Position numbers and translations under genes: made by a program. The notes beneath the pieces are model-generated. The model did no database searches. It was not told the origin of the DNA and saw nothing but the letters and a program-made list of their open reading frames with translations. This document shows positions 63,556 through 64,000 of a stretch of 64,000 bases of DNA, one piece after another (positions within the stretch are counted from its first letter, which is position 1; each line of letters starts with the position of its first letter). The DNA comes from Cryobacterium sp. Y82 (GTDB lineage: Bacteria; Actinomycetota; Actinomycetes; Actinomycetales; Microbacteriaceae). The DNA lies in contig NZ_PJJJ01000029.1 of the NCBI RefSeq assembly GCF_002929495.1, forward strand, positions 1-64,000, in the 5' to 3' direction.

Positions 63556-64000
63556 CTATTTGGTGGCGCCCTCGGTGAGGCCGCCACGCCAGAATCGCTG
63601 CATGATCACCATGGCGATCATGAGCGGGATGATCGACAACAGCGACCCCGTTACCGTGAGAGCGAACAACCCGGCATCGCGATCCTGGCCCGCCTGCCAT
63701 GTGGTCATGCCGAGTGTGAGCGGGTACAGCCGCTCATCCGCGAGCATCACGAGCGGCAGGAGATAGTTGTTCCAGACGCCAACCACCTGAAACAGGAACA
63801 CCGTGACGAGGGCCGGTGTCATCAGGCGCAGGCCGATGGTGAAGAAGATCTTGATCTCCCCGGCACCGTCGAGCCGTGCCGCTTCTAGCAGCGAATCCGG
63901 AACAGCCGTTTCGGCATAGATACGCGACAAGTAGAACCCGAACGGCGACACCAGCGTCGGCACCAGCACCGACCAGTAGGTATTGCCGAGTCCGGCCCAG
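63556..64000 (-). CDS. Carbohydrate ABC transporter permease, partial (MalG-like)
   Basis: The C-terminal ~148 residues of an inner-membrane permease; the frame is open to the window edge, so the N-terminus lies beyond it. The EAA loop is visible (EAARLDGAGEIKIFFTIGLR) after GLGNTYWSVLVPTLVSPFG, and later VWNNYLLPLVML is typical of MalG-type sugar permeases. It ends MQRFWRGGLTEGATK. The other transporter genes must lie outside the window. It converges on smc with ~105 bases between. Confidence 0.88.
   Translation of the reverse strand, partial: WAGLGNTYWSVLVPTLVSPFGFYLSRIYAETAVPDSLLEAARLDGAGEIKIFFTIGLRLMTPALVTVFLFQVVGVWNNYLLPLVMLADERLYPLTLGMTTWQAGQDRDAGLFALTVTGSLLSIIPLMIAMVIMQRFWRGGLTEGATK

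Overview
The window looks like chromosome from a high-GC actinobacterium of the Microbacteriaceae type. The evidence is the gene order leuC-leuD-murA-plsC-gpsA-ddl / DUF3515 / thiL / rsmD / recG-coaD / MoxR-DUF58-transglutaminase / YceD-rpmF-rnc-mutM / smc, frequent GTG and TTG starts, and a DUF3515 lipoprotein beside thiL. A cold-adapted genus such as Cryobacterium is possible but cannot be settled from sequence reading alone.

Layout. Positions 1-11.4 kb are accessory: an excisionase-like HTH gene overlapping a tyrosine integrase (1.87-3.27 kb), a sugar kinase/phosphatase pair, a toxin-antitoxin-like pair whose nucleotidyltransferase is frameshifted (6.3-7.5 kb), an 11-copy 7-bp tandem repeat, an Arg-rich protein built on a 15-residue repeat, a HAD dehalogenase and an orphan ParA. 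From 11.6 to 18.3 kb there is a large membrane protein, then a hybrid histidine kinase and a double-receiver protein, both carrying degenerate receiver domains. From 18.3 to 25.7 kb come a TetR-controlled MacB-type exporter with two tandem palindromes in its promoter region, a metallo-beta-lactamase-fold protein, tRNA-Glu(CTC), a phosphatase, a methyltransferase and a broken repeat-containing surface protein.

From 25.8 to 47.2 kb lies the housekeeping core. A yybP-ykoY-type manganese riboswitch precedes a TerC transporter. A leucine-rich leader ORF with a hairpin precedes leuCD. Peptidoglycan precursor (murA, ddl), phospholipid (plsC, gpsA), thiamine (thiL), CoA (coaD), DNA repair (recG, mutM) and ribosome (rsmD, rpmF, rnc, YceD) genes follow.

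From 48.2 to 59.7 kb there is an island between mutM and smc, bracketed by two diverged remnants of the same GNAT acetyltransferase gene. Its core is one minus-strand operon: aroE-type quinate/shikimate dehydrogenase, TRAP transporter DctQ-DctM-DctP, type II dehydroquinase, Gfo/Idh oxidoreductase, QuiC-like dehydroshikimate dehydratase and an IclR regulator. Together these would import quinate or shikimate and convert it to protocatechuate. A GntR regulator with decayed MFS and TctA remnants sits at the left of the island, and a divergent aldo/keto reductase at the right. smc and a partial carbohydrate ABC permease close the window.

No rRNA operon or CRISPR array was seen. The items I consider most worth following up are the leuC leader, the GNAT-flanked TRAP/quinate island, the degenerate receivers, and the 15-residue-repeat protein.
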